Under the pieces are notes generated by a model that did no database searches, was not told the origin of the DNA, and saw only the letters and a program-made list of their open reading frames with translations. DNA of 64,000 nt from Lumbricus terrestris (taxonomy: Eukaryota; Annelida; Clitellata; Crassiclitellata; Lumbricidae): contig OX457036.1 of the NCBI GenBank assembly GCA_949752735.1, forward strand, positions 84,395,991 through 84,459,990, read 5' to 3'. Numbering within the stretch: position 1 is the stretch's first letter; the number at the start of each line of letters is the position of its first letter. Below, piece by piece: positions 45,401 through 57,400 of the stretch. The position numbers and the translations under genes are program-made.

Positions 45401-48400
45401 TATCGACATCTCTAACATGTAGCCTATGCATAAAGGTCGGGTCAATCCTCTAGGAAGTGTTCTAGATGCTGCAGAGCATTAATGTTCTAGGTGGTTTAAA
45501 AGTTGGATTGTTGATGTATTGAGAAAATTTATACTTAAGCCACGCGTGTTGTATTTACAATAGTCTGGTAGGCTCGAGTGCCTCGCCGCACGTGCGCACA
45601 TGACATAATTATGGCTTCAGCTTATTGTCGAAATGGATGCTCAGTCTTTGACAACTTTGACAATGAACATTTTGTTGAAAGTTGAAAGTTGCAACTAAAT
45701 TTGATTCAACTTATTTGACGAACATTTTTAACCTTCATCCGAAATCCAACTTATTTCAATAAATGAGTCTAAAATCGCTGATATAAATAGCCTAGTCTGG
45801 ACTTTTAGGGTCACCTGGGGGGTTATGGACACCCTGGGTGTTATGGCCACTGGTCTTCTACAGCTTAATGTGATAATATAATAAACTCTAATCTGTTTAT
45901 AGCTCTATGCACATTCGTCCTTCACCTTTCAACTATAAACTGATGTCGCGATGATAAAATTCAGATTTATATGCGTTGTTTTTTAAATTATCCGATTTCT
46001 CTATAATAGCTAACCCTGATTATGAAAATTATATAAAAAGGTGCCTTTGGGATCTAAAATTTTGAAGTTGGCAGTTTTAAATAAAGGTTATTTGACAATG
46101 TATACATGTCTTTAATTTCACGTCATGTGCTTCCTAAACGTGAGAAAGTAACGATCTCATATACCATTGCTATTGGGGTGATATGGACACTGAGACACCG
46201 GGGTGATATGGACATTGTCCATATCACCCCGGCCGAATGTCCATACCTCCACAGCTGTGTTTTTTGTACTTAAAGAATGTTTTAACAGACTAACTGATAT
46301 TGGTATAATTGCTTTTTTGATCAGAATTATTGCAAACAATGCCACGAGAGTTCCAAAATGGAAACATTAGGGCTCAGTGCATGGTCTTTAGACAATGCCA
46401 AATTAGCAGGTGCAGCAGTGAAGCGCTGAATTCATTGTATGTGCAACTCAATGTAGATCTGCAGGAAGAGATCTGGTATACCCCCAATATATGGGCAGCT
46501 TAATGCAGGCCACCGGTGATGCATGGCACTGGAACAATCCTCTGTCTCATGCGGCATACAAGCTAGCTGGGACCATCATCTATGTCAGTGTCGCTCAACT
46601 TACTGGAGGAGCGCTAGATACATAGTATGTGCCACTCAATGTAGGCCTACAGGAAGAGACATCTGGTATACCTCCATGGAATGTTTGGGCAGCTGAATGT
46701 ACCGGCGATGGCATTGGATCTATTGCCTATGTCTACGCTACTCAAAGAACCGGAAGATTTCCCAATGCCAGCATTCATGTCCGTGTCTTCAGAGACGGAC
46801 ACAAAGTGTTGCCTTTTGTTCTGGCTACCAATGTTCTCATAAACTCATAAAGTCAATGACTGTTTAATGTTTCTTAATAACTTCCATATCATTCAGGTGC
46901 TATGGGATGATATGGACATTAGTGGGGTGATATGGACACCCCATGTCCATATCTCCCCAATCACGGGGTGATATGGACACTAAACAAAAATTCTATTTAT
47001 GAATTTTCCACCAAAACCTGTTTATATTTTCCAGCATTTAATAACGTTCCAAGTACCTCTCCTAGAGTACTTTGAAATAGAATATTCACATTGTAATCTT
47101 TATTCAAACCTGAACATATAATAGCCAAAAAGCTTAAGGGGTCCATAACCCCCCGGTCGACCCCTATGAGGTTTTCATTGCGATATCTGGGTTTCTGAAA
47201 CTTCAGTGGCAACACTGTAAATCGTCCAACCTACGCTATTAGGGTTGGCTGGTCAAAGGATCAGATGAACATACCACAAAACCGAAAACTTTTGACATTT
47301 GGAAAGCAAATCTTTCAAATATTTATAGACTGACATATATGACTCAGTGAGTTAAGCGAGCCATTGCAAATCCACTTCCATGTTTCTTTTCGAAAGCAAA
47401 AAATTCAGCAGATAGAGTAGGCCTAACTGAGTCAGGTACCTAGACCTAGGTCTCTTTACGCAAATGCTTACGCTTCATTTGAAAAACAATAAAGCGACAG
47501 TTAGACCCATGCTGCTAGTTGTATACGGTAATATGGATAATAAACAACCACAGAATATCTCACTGCCAGAACTTTTGACCGGCCACAATTTTTGCCCTGC
47601 CACATTTTCTTCCTTCCAGAACTTTTGCCCTGTTAGAATTTTGTCCTGCCAGAAATTTTCTCTATCACATAATTTTGCCCTGCCAGAACTTTTGCCCTGC
47701 CACAATCTTGCCCTGCTAAAATGTTTGCCCTGCTATAATTTTGCCCTGAAAGAAATTTTACCCTGGCAGAATTTTGCCTTGCCAGAATTTTTCAAGCCAA
47801 AATTTTCCTCTGCCAGAACTTTTTCCCTGTTAGAATTTTTGTCCTGCCAACAATTTTTTCATCACATAATTTTCACCTGCCTGAACTTTTGTCCTGCCAG
47901 AATCTTGCAATGCCCTGCAAATTTTTTTTGCCCTGACAATTTTTTCCTGCCAGAACTTTTGCCCTGGCAGAATTTTGCCCTGCCAGAATTTTTCCAATGC
48001 CAGAGAGGGAACGGACGGACGAGAACAGTAAGAAGCAATATGCCCAAACAAACTCTGGCAAGACGAATTTTCTGGCAGGGCAACGACCAGGGCAACAGCC
48101 AGGGCAAAGGCTTTTTTACCAGGGCATTTGCCCTGCCATGCCCTGGCGTAGCGCCGCCACTGGATTTTGGGCGGACGAATGGCTGAGTCGCCGACAAAAT
48201 TTTCCATTTTTGCCGGCAAAATTTCTGACGATCTTTTTTTAAAATGTCGATTGAAATTTTCTCCACAAAAGTTGATAATTTTTTAGTCATCACCTCGTCT
48301 AGTTTACAGTGTGTTTCGTGAAGTGTGTACATGATGACCTAAAACTTACCGCTTACCGATTGAGGGAGGGGACAACTGCATGGGCCGTCTCCCCGCATCC

Positions 48401-51400
48401 ATTGAGGGGTACCGTTCCCCCTGTCCTTCCCTAAGTCTCAGGCCATGACTTCACTGCGTCCTCTTAGGTCCTATGATCGGCTTGAACTCTTTGTTCTCCG
48501 CGTCAGGTCACGCCAAGGCTCAATCCAGATCATTTGCCTGCATTGGTCCTTCCCTATGGAATGAACTTCCCCATCAGATCGCTCAGTCATCTTCTATGGT
48601 AGTCTTTCTTTATCTTTTAATCGTTTCAAGCATGCCTTTTGTCTTGAGGTTGCACGCACTGGTGTGTAGTGTGAGCGGAGCGCTTCTGAGAGGCTCTTGC
48701 TGCGAGAAGCGCTTTATAAGTGGTCTATTTTCACAGCCGAAAACATAGAAAGGACATAATTATTACAGCCAAATAACTTACATGTTTCTCGCTACCGCCA
48801 CCATTTCCTAGCACTGAATATGTCGTGAACCTCGTGGCCAAAGTTTAAGTGGTAAAATATGTATATTGTACATACTATTAAGGTGTAGATATTAAATAGA
48901 AAATTATAAATTAAATTATACTGCATGCCTTGCATTTCCTAAAATAACCGCGCCAGGTAGCAGAAACTGACTTCATCCTGAATTGTACGAGCTAGATTTT
49001 CTGGTGAATTCTTTTTAAATCCATGATACACGTAATGATAATTATGAGAGTTAAAATGGGTAAAATTTGGAGGCTTCTTTTCGATTTTGTATTTATGAAA
49101 TTATGCATTCAAACGCGAATGTTTTAGTTTGTCCAATTGGCAACTACGGAACGTCGTGTGCTGGAAGATGCCACTGCTACAATGACGGTGGATGCATATA
49201 CCGCAATGGATCATGTCCGTCATCTCAGTGTGAACCAGGATGGACAGGAACCAGTTGCAATATACGCGGTGTGTTGGCGCTTAGTAGGCTATAGATACAT
49301 GTCATTTGCTGAAACAATTTTTATTTTTAGCAATAATTATTATTCGCATTTTCCTGCTTTTTCCTGAGGACGTTTCCTTTTTCTCTTACACCGTACAGTA
49401 TCTGCAGGAAAGAGATAATTTCTAGTGCATTGAGATTCTAAAGACACCTAATAAAATGCCATTTTGAACCCTAACATTGGGGACATCATAATTAAACTTG
49501 AGACATTTTTCTTATGCCTCAAGCATTTCTAAAAACTTTTTCCTATCTTATTTCTTGCAGATTGCACCAGGAATAACGGTGACTGTTCCATCAACGAGAC
49601 ATGCACTGCCATCGATTTGATATATGCAAATGTATCCGTGTGTAGTTGTCCAAATGGATTTCAAAGAACCGGTCTACGAGGCAGTTGCACGGGTCAGTAC
49701 AAAGAATTTTTGGCGTTTTCTACAGAAATTATTATGTTAGAACGTCAATCATCGTAATATTCGGATCCAAGAACGTCATCGCTCTCCCTATATCAAATCA
49801 TACACACATACTGCGAGTTTGAAGTGTTGTCCAAATGCGAGTCCGATGGAGGTGTGAGTCTGGTACCAGATAGTAAAAGGGGCAGAGTACGTACTTAGGT
49901 AGATGTGCGTACTACTGCGTAGGTTGTGAGTTGGAAGTTCAACGATCGGGAGTAACAGTTCCTAAAGGATGAGACTTTAGTTTCGACTGCAATGCACGAG
50001 GGTGGTGGATAGAACAGCCTGAGGACGGTGATGGTGTGATTGACAATGACGATGGAGAAAAAGTACACGGATTCAGGAGATTCTAAAGACGTGTTGCGTG
50101 ACCAACTTGGCTCGGCTAGAGACCTCGAGATGAGTTGACACCGATGGATGAGAAACAGTGTGATTGGAGGATGATCGTGTAGATTGAGTTGACATCTCGC
50201 AAATGTATTTGAGCATGGAGTCAATGTCGTGCTATATGGGTTCCTAACACGCAGATGTCGTAAACAGGTCCATAAGCTGACATAATCACATGCTACTATC
50301 GCAAACCCTTCAATTGATTCTGTAAGATGGATATGTTTGAATGAATTACCGTAACTGAACTTTAATGAAAATGTTTCACTTTTGTCAGACACTGACGAAT
50401 GCAGTCTTAATGTGTGCGATCATGATACGATGATATGCACTAATACGATTGGAAGCTACAACTGCTCATGCAGAAGCGGATTTCAAGCACACAATACCAC
50501 ATCATGCATGGGTAATATTTGAACAACTTCTAACAAACTAAAGTCTTTTTGTAATGATTCAGAAGATGGCTCTACATCATCGCTATCTCTAATGAGGACC
50601 CCAACTTTCATGAAATGGATGCTACGAAGAAGTCGGTTGCCTATTGGATAGGATTTATCCAGTACAATCAATCACAATGACCTCAGCCGACCCTTACTTC
50701 TTGACTCCCCAGGCTCTTTCTCCACCGCCATTGCTCAACTTCTCAATGTGGTCAATCTGATCTCGCAATGGATGTCCTCAAACCTCCTCTGCCTCAACCC
50801 ATCAAAAACAGAGTTCATTATTCTTGGCCTTCCTGACCAAATCAAGAAAATCCCTGACCCTTCAATACACCTATCGACTAACTCTTCAACTCTCGCCTTT
50901 ACTTCCGATGCTCCTGTTCGCAATCTTGGTGTAATGTTTGACTCGCATCTCTCCTTCTCTAACCACATCTCTAGCCTATCACGCTCCTGTTTCATGCACA
51001 TCCGGGACCTCCGACGCATCCGACCTATGCTTGATTTCAAAACTGCTTCAACCATTGCTACGTCCATCGTCCACTCAAAGCTTGACTATTGCAACTCCCT
51101 GTTCTTAAACCTTGATTCCACACAACTTAAGCGCCTCCAACTCATTCAAAATTCTCTAGCTAGAGCCGTCACCAGAACACCCAGACATCATCACATCACC
51201 CCTGTCCTCAAGTCTCTTCACTGGCTGAAAATCCCAGAGCGAATCCACTTCAAAGTTCTCTCCTTAACTTACAACTCTTTACAATGCTCCCAGCCCAGTT
51301 ATCTTCGCGAACTCTTCACCATCCAGCCTACCCGTTCTACCCGATCATCCGCCTGCCTTACACTTTCTCGCGACCCGGTCACAAGTCATCTCAAGTTCTC

Positions 51401-54400
51401 CAACCGAGCCATATCCATCTCAGCACCACGCCTTTGGAATGATCTGCCTCCTGAATTCCGATCCTTTTCAGTCCCTTCATCATCATTTCTAATCACACAC
51501 CATAACCTTCCTCAGGCTCCTCTGTCCATCACACCTCGGGCTTTTCATTCGAAACTTAAGACACTCCTTTTCACGATCTCTTACCCTAACTCAACTGATC
51601 CTCCACCCTCCAATTCCCGGCCCAGACGACACCCACCTTAGTAGCTGTTTCGCCCCTCTGACCCTATGGTAACTCGACCCGGACCACCACGGACTACTCT
51701 CACGGACAACCCTTCTAACACAACGCATTTGATCCTGATCCAATGGTAACTCGACCCGGACCACCACGGACTATTCTCATGGACAACCCTTCTAACGCAA
51801 CGCAGCGCTCGTGAATAAGCTGGTGCCCTGCGCTTGGCTTTCGAGTGGCGCTTTAGAAATCTCGAGTTTACGATTACGATTACGATTACTACTGCAAAGT
51901 TTCTACTAGGAAAGAAGAATTGTCTTGTGCGATCCGGCAGAGTGGAAGAAACTTCGGCCTGTGCCAGGCGGATCGACCTCATGATTGAGCGAGATCTCAT
52001 TTGAGGAGTGTAGATCCATACAGAGGAAGAGACGAACTATGGCACCGAGTTGGCGAGATTACTAAGGGGGCTAGAACTGACCAACGGAGAGATTGTAACT
52101 TACTGCCGATGATCTAGACGATCATTAGGCCTACGCTAGTATCTCAACCGATATGCATAACGTCAAGCCGCTGTTCCGACAGACTGTTGGCGAGCAACAG
52201 ATATTCACAACGGAGATGAGGGTCTTTCACGTGAGCATTGATCTCAATATTACGCCATACTACGGAATTTCTCGGAAGCAACGAAAATTTCACGATGATA
52301 TCAATAGACTTTTCAAAAAAGCCTTTTTGCCGGAACACAATCCACCTTCAAAAGCATAAACTCCACGTCGTGCAGGGCTCTGGCGTTGGACCAGTAAAAT
52401 TTATTGTCAATGGTTCCGACTTCCAGCCAGCCGATCCAGATAACAGGCAAAAAAGCGGCATACAATTACCACCGAGCTGGCCCAGATAGCGGCTTGAGCG
52501 CAACCAAACAACCTGCGGCTTGACCCAACCAAGTCGCGAGAGATGCTGGTTACCCGCAGACGTAGCCAGATCATTCCTGATCCGATCCCCTGGGCCCTGT
52601 GTCCAGGGGTTGATGCGATGAAGATCTTGGGCGTGACCATCCGGAGTGATCTGCGGACCTCCGGGCACGTCGATGAAGGGTTCGAGGCATGCTCACGCTC
52701 ACTCTACGCACTGAGGGTGTTGAGGACTCATGGTCTGTCAACCGATGCTTTACATGTGATAACGAATGCCACTACTGTGGCTCGTCTTGTGTACACCGCC
52801 TCCGCCTGGTGGGGGTTCACAACGTAGGGAGATAGGCCGCGCTTTGATCGTCTCTTGCGCCGAATCCAGCGGATGGGTTTCTGCCTGAAACCTCGCCCAC
52901 GGCAGCAGAGATGGTTGAGAAAGCTGACGAGCGCCTGCTTCGCGCAGTCATATGGAACTGGGTCCTTTGTGATCTATTTCCCTCCACAACAAATACGGTG
53001 TACAGCCTATGGCTCCGACGCCATAATTTACGACTCCCGCTTAAGGACAATACACACTTTATTTCCAGAGCCCTCTACAAGAGTGCAAATCACCTCTTAA
53101 CCCAATAAACAATGATATATTAATGAAGACGTATCAATTCTCAATTTGCTTAGTCTAGGCTACTATGGACCAGGTTGCGATGTGTGAACCTGCATCTTTC
53201 CATAAAATAATCATATATATAGCAACGTAACACCGCATTCAAAGCATTGCAGTGAATGAACCCTACCAGCCAAAAGGTAACTTTAGGCAAACAATTAAAA
53301 ACTTGTTATATTGAAAAGGATCAGATCTTTTGCATTATGCAGATCGTTTGTAGCTGTTCAAATTTAGTATTATGAAATCCACAATAAGTTTATTGAGCTT
53401 GACATCAAATATGTATTTTATTTGCGGTGCAGATTGCATCACCTGATTCCTTAACATACGAAGAAAGTATTCGCAGATCTAGAACCATTGCTTTGCGACG
53501 ACTCTCGCGAATATATTCATCAAACTCTAAAAGAATGTTCTATTCTTAGTTGACGTCTCCCCTATGGAGGGTTACAGCCTTCGACACCTAGAAAGAATTG
53601 CCTAAGATAATTCGCTGCAATAACATTAATGTCATTGATAAAATTAATAGTAGTTGTTTATGTTATTTTCAGACATAGACGAATGTAGCTTGAAGTTGTG
53701 TGATCCTGATTCGATGATATGTACTAATACGTTTGGAAGCTACAACTGTTCCTGCAGAAGCGGATTTCAACCACACAGTGCCACTTTGTGCATTGGTAAA
53801 TGTAGAACACCGAATAAAAGCACATTATGTTTCCGCTTATTCTTAGTAGGATCCCATGATCAATAGTATCAAAGGCTTTGGCCAGGTCGAGAAATATTCC
53901 TATAGAATACGCCTATTCATTTTTATACATTGCAACCGTTACTTTATCTTGCATGCTTAGGAGTGGCATAATTATATGCCTGGAGGAGTGCAGACTATTG
54001 AATCTAGTAACATAATATTTAGTAGCATATGCTTGGCCTTTTAAAACAATTGGGGAAAATGTGGACAGAAACAGGTCCATGGTTGCAGGCTTCATATCTT
54101 GACAATTTTTTCTCCAAAAATATATGGCAAAAACAGTTAGGCCTATACATATAAAATTACATAACATTAACCATTATTAAGATTTAGGTGCCATGGTTTA
54201 TAGACACTGACGAATGCGCCATGAAGGTGTGTGATCCTGATTCGATGATATGCACTAATACGATTGGAAGCTACAACTGTTCCTGCGGAAGGGGCTACCA
54301 AACGCTCAATGACACAGTGACAGCATGCATGGGTAAATGAATTTATACGGTAGTTGATTGAAAGAACGAATTTAGGAGACGTCAATAGCGAGCAATGAGA

Positions 54401-57400
54401 CGCATTCAATTTATTGCATTAGATACCGTACGCTAATAGGACCGCTCTCGACAACTGGCAAATTTAGGCATTTGTAAATCAGCAAAAGTGGTTTTCAGTT
54501 CCTTGATTCAATATTCTCAAAGGAATCAGATATTTTGCCAATGTTTCATATTTTCTTCAAACGTCAGTAAATTAAAAAATATCAGGAACAACTATTTTAC
54601 TTGATGTTTCATAACTAGGGGAGAACAGGCACCCTTGATCCCAATGCACCATTGATCCTTTGACGTTTTCTCTGGAATTACTTACTTACTTGACTGTGGC
54701 AGGGCACCAGACTATGTATAATAATGATCATTTGCATGTGGCTGCGTTTTGGGCTATCATCATTTCTTTGTTTACCTTCTATAGCTGTCACATGATTTCA
54801 TAGCCGAAAATTGTAGTTTTTCGTTCATCTAACGAACCTCATAAAATGGAACTTACTTCAAATCTCGTCATCTGCGTTACATGTATTGGGACAGAAAATA
54901 GTATTCTTACCATACAGATATATTTTTGGCGATATATTTGAAGCGATGATAAAGTTTTAGTATTTTTCGTGAAAAGACTATGGTGAGGAACCCTTGATCC
55001 TAGCATGCGTGTGCACCATTGAGGTGTATTACATGTATAACATAACGCTAGAGAGAGCATGACGTATCTAGCCAACAGTCAGATTTGAAGTCGTTAATTT
55101 TCAACGTCGTCCTAATTCAAAGCGACTAATCAAAGGCCTATGATTGGTCGGGTGCTAATTAGACAGATGATGTGATTGGTCGGTGCTAATTAGATCGGGT
55201 GCTAATTAGACAGATGATGTGATTGGTCGGTGCCAATTTGACGGACTTCAATATAAAGACTTGATACTCTCTCTAGTGATATATTCATTATATAATACAC
55301 CTCTATGGTGTGCACCAGGGATGCCACTCTAGATTTTGAAAAAAGGTCAGATCCGGTCGGAAAAAAGGCTAGAAAAGGCTAGATTGACGATTTCCCTGTA
55401 AAATACATAGATTTTTCCAATTTTCCGGCTTGAAATTTCTGACGACCTTATTTTAGTCGTCCGATGACTAAAATTTGCTGTCTTTTCCTTACCGAAAAAT
55501 TGCTGATGACCTTCTTCTTTTAGTCTTTAGCTCCAAAATTTACAAATTTTGGTCCATATTCACAAAATTTTCGATTTTTTCGTGTCTTTTGTGCATTTTT
55601 AGTTAAAAATAGATAAATTTGTATGTGAAAAGTTGAAAAAACCGCCGTGAGAAAAAAAGGCTAGATCCTGACCAAAAAAACCTAGAAACCTAGACAAGAC
55701 CGAAAATACCTAGATCTAGGTGGAAAAGCTATGAGTGGCATCCCTGGTGTGCACCCATGATCCCCAGGTTAATGGTGCGCACGTGACGAATTATGAATAC
55801 AAAGATAACCTAATTAATCTTTGCGCGCACCATAGGTTTCATTTCTCGAAAATAAATCATTATATCGCCATTTGAATTTGTTATAAACAATTTGCAATTT
55901 ATTGTAGGCAGTGTTCATAGGCCTATATATTTACGGGTCAATCTTTCCTAAGCTCTGTGGAGGACCATGATCTACAGCATAGCCATAGGATCACAGTTGA
56001 CTGCAAACAGTAATTTTAATCTGTCTGCCCATGAGCCTGTTGACTTAATGAAGCAATATTTTTTCAATTATAGGAATTTGTAAAATAAAACATTACGAAG
56101 AGTCCGGTTCATGAAAGATTCTAAACAACCCGATTTTTTGCACCCTACGGGTGATTTTTTCCTGATGGAGCAAAAGAATAGAGACTCATGTCATATTTTA
56201 CATTATAAGGCCCCTATATGTATTTACGCCTCTCTGTTCAATGCAAAACTGCATAAAGTTTGACTAAATTGCTATTTTAGCAAATTAACCTAGATCAGGG
56301 TTTTATTCACATTGCCATGTATAGGCCAATTTTAAGTTTGCCTAATTTATTAAAAAAATTATAAAGTTTAACCCAAAGGCTAGAGTTAATGCAAGATTTG
56401 TGTTCTGATTGTCAATTCTACCCTCACTTTTGTTATTTTCATTAAAATAACCTGTTTTATAGTATGTTTCAACATAGCAGATCAAGGGTTCCTACATAGG
56501 ATCAAGGGTGCCAATATAGGGGATCAAGGGTGCCAACCTGTGTGCACCCTTGATCTCTTTTGGGTACCTCGACTAAATCTGTGATATCTTTTGTCAATGA
56601 AATTTGTTTAGAGGATTAAATATCTTGGATGATGCGCAACATAATTCTCTATCAAATGATACCTTAAAATATTTACTAAGGCTTATATATTCACTTAAAT
56701 TCAGAAAAATCTAAAAAGAGGATCAAGGGTGCCTGTTCTCCCCTATTGCAGGCCATGATTACGTGATTTATTTTATAGGCCTATTCTGCTTTCGTTTAGT
56801 TACTTTAGAAGGCTTAATTTCATTCTATTGGTTGACCGTTTATGCAAACAAAGAGTTGAAAGCATGTACTGTTTTGGCGAACTGATAGCCATTTAAAATT
56901 TGTATGCGTTTTGATGCAGACATAGATGAATGCCAGGAGAATCCATGCGATTCTTATCCAACGACAGATTGCCAAAATACTCCTGGCAGCTACACGTGTA
57001 TTTGCCAGCAATGGTTCTGGAGTTTTAATGGCTACAACTGCACAGGTAAATGCATTATCGGTCGATGTGAACAGCACATTTTCATCAATTATTATCAAAG
57101 ACATTATTTTAGTCAAATAATTACGAATTCCGAATTCTACAAGCCAGCAAACGTTCTTTATAACCGAAATAAAATTGCTAGAATTTTATGGTTAGGTCTA
57201 CAAATCCATGCTACACTTCTTGATAAAATGTAAGTTCTCATAGTGATTACCTGTGAAAGACCATACACAAAAATATTCGTATAAAAATGTTTTTACCAAG
57301 TCTTATGAGTTAATATAGCCTACTAAAATACACGAACGTCCATGAACGCTGTGTATTGAACTCCTTGAGTGCGAAGTCATTTCATTGGGAGGCCGCTGCA

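Larger units (their letters stand above)
45010..48162. mobile_element. hAT-type non-autonomous transposon, 3153 bp, with nested element
   Basis: The ends are CAGTGGCGGCGCCAG and TAGCGCCGCCACTG, flanked by exact 8-bp duplications GATTTTGG. Subterminal CAGGGCA motifs occur at both ends, dense at 47560-48130 in units like CCCTGCCAGAATTTTG. hAT transposases bind subterminal repeats, so this fits. A TA-flanked element (45808-47164) is nested inside. Confidence 0.88.

Noticed and set aside
47464..48332. Long open frames on both strands (up to 240 codons)
   Set aside because: They arise from the CCCTGCCAGAATTTTG subterminal repeats of a hAT element. Both strands are open and repetitive.
49895..50392. 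Minus-strand 165-codon frame
   Set aside because: It overlaps the antisense of intron 8 up to exon 9 of gene C and has no recognisable features.
50748..51641. 297-codon frame considered as a host gene
   Set aside because: Motifs match the C-terminal half of CR1/L2 reverse transcriptases, with a 3' tail repeat. It is a truncated retrotransposon.
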